From an uncultured Emticicia sp. (GTDB taxonomy: Bacteria; Bacteroidota; Bacteroidia; Cytophagales; Spirosomataceae): a DNA stretch of 64,000 nt. The notes below the pieces were generated by a model, which was not told the origin of the DNA, did no database searches, and was given only the letters and a program-made list of their open reading frames with translations. The DNA is taken from NCBI RefSeq assembly GCF_937903345.1, contig NZ_CALCZQ010000052.1, positions 124,001 to 188,000 on the forward strand. Direction: 5' to 3'. Made by a program: the position numbers and the translations under genes. This document shows, piece by piece, positions 62,378 to 64,000 of this stretch (position 1 is the stretch's first letter; each line of letters starts with the position of its first letter).

Positions 62378-63919
62378 CTAAAATCGATAATTTAAACCGT
62401 AATTTAAGCCAAACATTTTTAAACGCATTTGCAAAGCTGTTGAGTTATTAATACCTGAAAATAGCGAATACTGATAAGAGCTTCCTAAATTTAGCTGCCA
62501 ACGTTTGCTAATAAGGTAGCTTGCTCTTACACCACCCAATCCACTCAAATTTAGAGGCTTATAAACATCACTTGATGCATTGAAAATGCTTTTTTCTAAA
62601 ATACTATTGTCATTGATTATGGTATTTTGCAAGAAAATATCAGTTGATACCCCCGCTAAAATGTTTAGAGCAATCTTTTTCGATAAACCAATTTCATAAC
62701 CAATTTGTAACGGAATCATCAAGTATTGATAGCGATTTCCAAATTGTGATACATCCGCAATTACTGTATTAATTTGGACATTGGTAATTTTTACGCTTTG
62801 ATTTGCTGAATTTTGCATCAAATAATTGGCAAAAAAAGTGTTCACATAGCCATTCTGCTTGAAAGCATAAGTATTACTATTCAAAGTTGAATTTCCGCGT
62901 AAATACCTGATTCCACTTTCAAAATTCCATTTTTTTGAAATTTTATACCCCATTGCTACTCCTGAATTAATGCTAAGACCCGACCTAATTACATTTTGCG
63001 GTTGAGCAATCAAAATCTTAGGTTTCGGCTCACTTACAGATGGTGAAGAACCCAAAACTGGTCGGTTGGAAGCAGTTGCAAAAGCATCGGCTTGTGCCAT
63101 TGCAACAGTGTTTAGGTCTCCGAGTTTCATGTTTGGGTTAAAAGGCGAAACGCCCGATTGAACACCCAACCAAAATTTAGAATCGTTTGAAGCCACAACT
63201 GTAACTTCGTTTGCTTTTCCTTCAAATACCAATTTATTTCGGCTTAAAGTATAGCGGCTTCCTAAATATTGGTAGTCATGATATTTCAATAAGGCTAAAT
63301 CTATAATTATTTTATCGTCGTTTTGAGCGACTGAAATGTTTTTATTGGCTTGATTATCAAGTGTTTGTATGTTAAAACTCTCTAGTGGTTTAATATTACT
63401 TGAAGTAGGTACATACGGTTCTTTATCTACAATGGTAGGTTTGGCAAAATTTGCTGTAGATAAGGCTTGTAATTGGTTGTTTATTGTAGATGTCTTTGTG
63501 TAAGATACACGATTTTTTATATCAGTTTCTGACAATGCATGTGTTTCCTTTACATCATTATTTTCTGTTGAAAGATTTAGCTGGGTAGAATTCGGTGTTG
63601 TTATAGCGAAATTCTCGGTTTTAGAATTGTTATTTTGAAAATTTGCTGAAACTTTTTTAGTATTTTTATTAATAACAGTTGTTTGCGTTTTCGATTCTTT
63701 TTGATCGAAAATTAAGATTCCTCCCAAAGCCAAAACTAAGGTTGCAGCCACACCAGAAAGCATTGCTGACGGACGAAGGAAGAGCAAGAATGGACGACGT
63801 TTTTTTTGCTTTAAATCATGCTCAATTCGCTCCCACATATCTGTAGGGGGAGTAAAAGAAGCATCATTAAATGCCTTTTTCCATTCTTCTTCAAAATTAT
63901 TTGGCTTCTGTGAGTCCAT
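62378..63919 (-). CDS. Outer-membrane beta-barrel protein with cytoplasmic N-terminus
   Basis: 513 residues. An N-terminal cytoplasmic segment (PPTDMWERIEHDLKQKKRR) is followed by one membrane helix (SAMLSGVAATLVLALGGILIF, about 51-71). A long asparagine- and serine-rich linker leads to a porin-like beta-rich domain from about 250 (SKFWLGVQSGVSPFNP) with strands to the C-terminal GLNYRF. The layout, a short cytoplasmic WERIE segment before a membrane helix, is typical of Bacteroidota genes following an ECF sigma factor, possibly as a transmembrane anti-sigma or signalling barrel. Function not established. Confidence 0.75.
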   Translation of the reverse strand: MDSQKPNNFEEEWKKAFNDASFTPPTDMWERIEHDLKQKKRRPFLLFLRPSAMLSGVAATLVLALGGILIFDQKESKTQTTVINKNTKKVSANFQNNNSKTENFAITTPNSTQLNLSTENNDVKETHALSETDIKNRVSYTKTSTINNQLQALSTANFAKPTIVDKEPYVPTSSNIKPLESFNIQTLDNQANKNISVAQNDDKIIIDLALLKYHDYQYLGSRYTLSRNKLVFEGKANEVTVVASNDSKFWLGVQSGVSPFNPNMKLGDLNTVAMAQADAFATASNRPVLGSSPSVSEPKPKILIAQPQNVIRSGLSINSGVAMGYKISKKWNFESGIRYLRGNSTLNSNTYAFKQNGYVNTFFANYLMQNSANQSVKITNVQINTVIADVSQFGNRYQYLMIPLQIGYEIGLSKKIALNILAGVSTDIFLQNTIINDNSILEKSIFNASSDVYKPLNLSGLGGVRASYLISKRWQLNLGSSYQYSLFSGINNSTALQMRLKMFGLNYGLNYRF

Positions 63920-63961
63920 TAGTTTTTGCTAATACTGTTTCTTATCTTTTGATTAAATGAA

Positions 63962-64000
63962 CTATTTCATGGCTGTGGGGCTTTTTCCAATCGCTTTTAA
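63962..64000 (-). CDS. 3' end of an upstream gene (partial)
   Basis: On the minus strand the last bases read LKAIGKSPTAMK and then a TAG at 63964-63962. This is in the position of the gene upstream of the beta-barrel protein. In Bacteroidota the usual neighbour there is an ECF sigma factor, but twelve residues are too few to name it. Confidence 0.5.
   Translation of the reverse strand, partial: LKAIGKSPTAMK

Overview
The window looks like chromosome from a gliding, T9SS-bearing member of the Bacteroidota, most likely Cytophagales. It is AT-rich by eye. The lineage call rests on a GldB lipoprotein, C-terminal sorting domains of both T9SS types, a DUF4296 lipoprotein beside a polyprenol-phosphate-mannose synthase, TonB-dependent uptake, promoter boxes of the form TAnnTTTG, and many lipoproteins with Bacteroidota-style signal peptides. 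No rRNA, tRNA, intact transposase or CRISPR array was seen. Gene density is high and most genes are housekeeping or envelope genes.

Layout: 1-3.2 kb holds the 3' part of a polyprenol-P-mannose synthase, a DUF4296 lipoprotein, and a DUF58 + membrane protein pair. 3.3-6.1 kb is a molybdenum-cofactor patch: moaE on the plus strand facing moaC-mobA and a T9SS type-B secreted protein. 6.2-19 kb carries recQ, a secreted zinc metalloprotease with a T9SS type-A tail, dacB (PBP4-like), a sterol-desaturase-family membrane protein, uvrA and dxs, then a gap containing the relic of a PIN-like (DUF5615) toxin. 19.4-23.8 kb holds mutL followed by two rhomboid proteases, then a DUF2911 protein. 23.9-25.2 kb holds a barnase-like RNase lipoprotein and a barstar-like inhibitor behind a small muconolactone-isomerase-like protein. 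25.3-27.8 kb is a TPP riboswitch in front of a TonB-dependent receptor, so thiamine-compound uptake is the likely role. 27.8-34.1 kb has a Tat-exported Gfo/Idh oxidoreductase, a highly structured palindromic repeat, hemA, an orphan histidine kinase and an acyl-CoA dehydrogenase. 34.3-42.3 kb holds a POTRA/barrel protein, a small lipoprotein, a collagen-like lipoprotein, a decayed gene region, an EamA transporter, a TPR/beta-barrel protein and a DUF4184 membrane protein.

42.9-52.9 kb is the most unusual part. A plus-strand run (response-regulator receiver fused to an ALG5-like glycosyltransferase, a STAS protein without its serine, and a lipid-linked-oligosaccharide flippase) meets a minus-strand run (GT-C-like integral membrane protein, single-pass extracytoplasmic protein, membrane-anchored GH5-like hydrolase, GT4 glycosyltransferase), with the last genes overlapping. 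I read it as a surface-glycan system in which phosphorylation may control polyprenyl-phosphate-sugar supply, the flippase exports the lipid-linked glycan, the GT-C protein uses polyprenyl-P-sugar outside the membrane, and the hydrolase trims the product. The domains are seen; the joint pathway is inference.

53-64 kb returns to core genes: a Fur-family regulator, an MsbA-like ABC exporter, gldB with a palindrome against its promoter, a SurA/PpiD-like isomerase with a good promoter and terminator, a secreted GH65-like hydrolase, a cytochrome c lipoprotein, and a beta-barrel protein with a cytoplasmic N-terminus following the last codons of an upstream gene.
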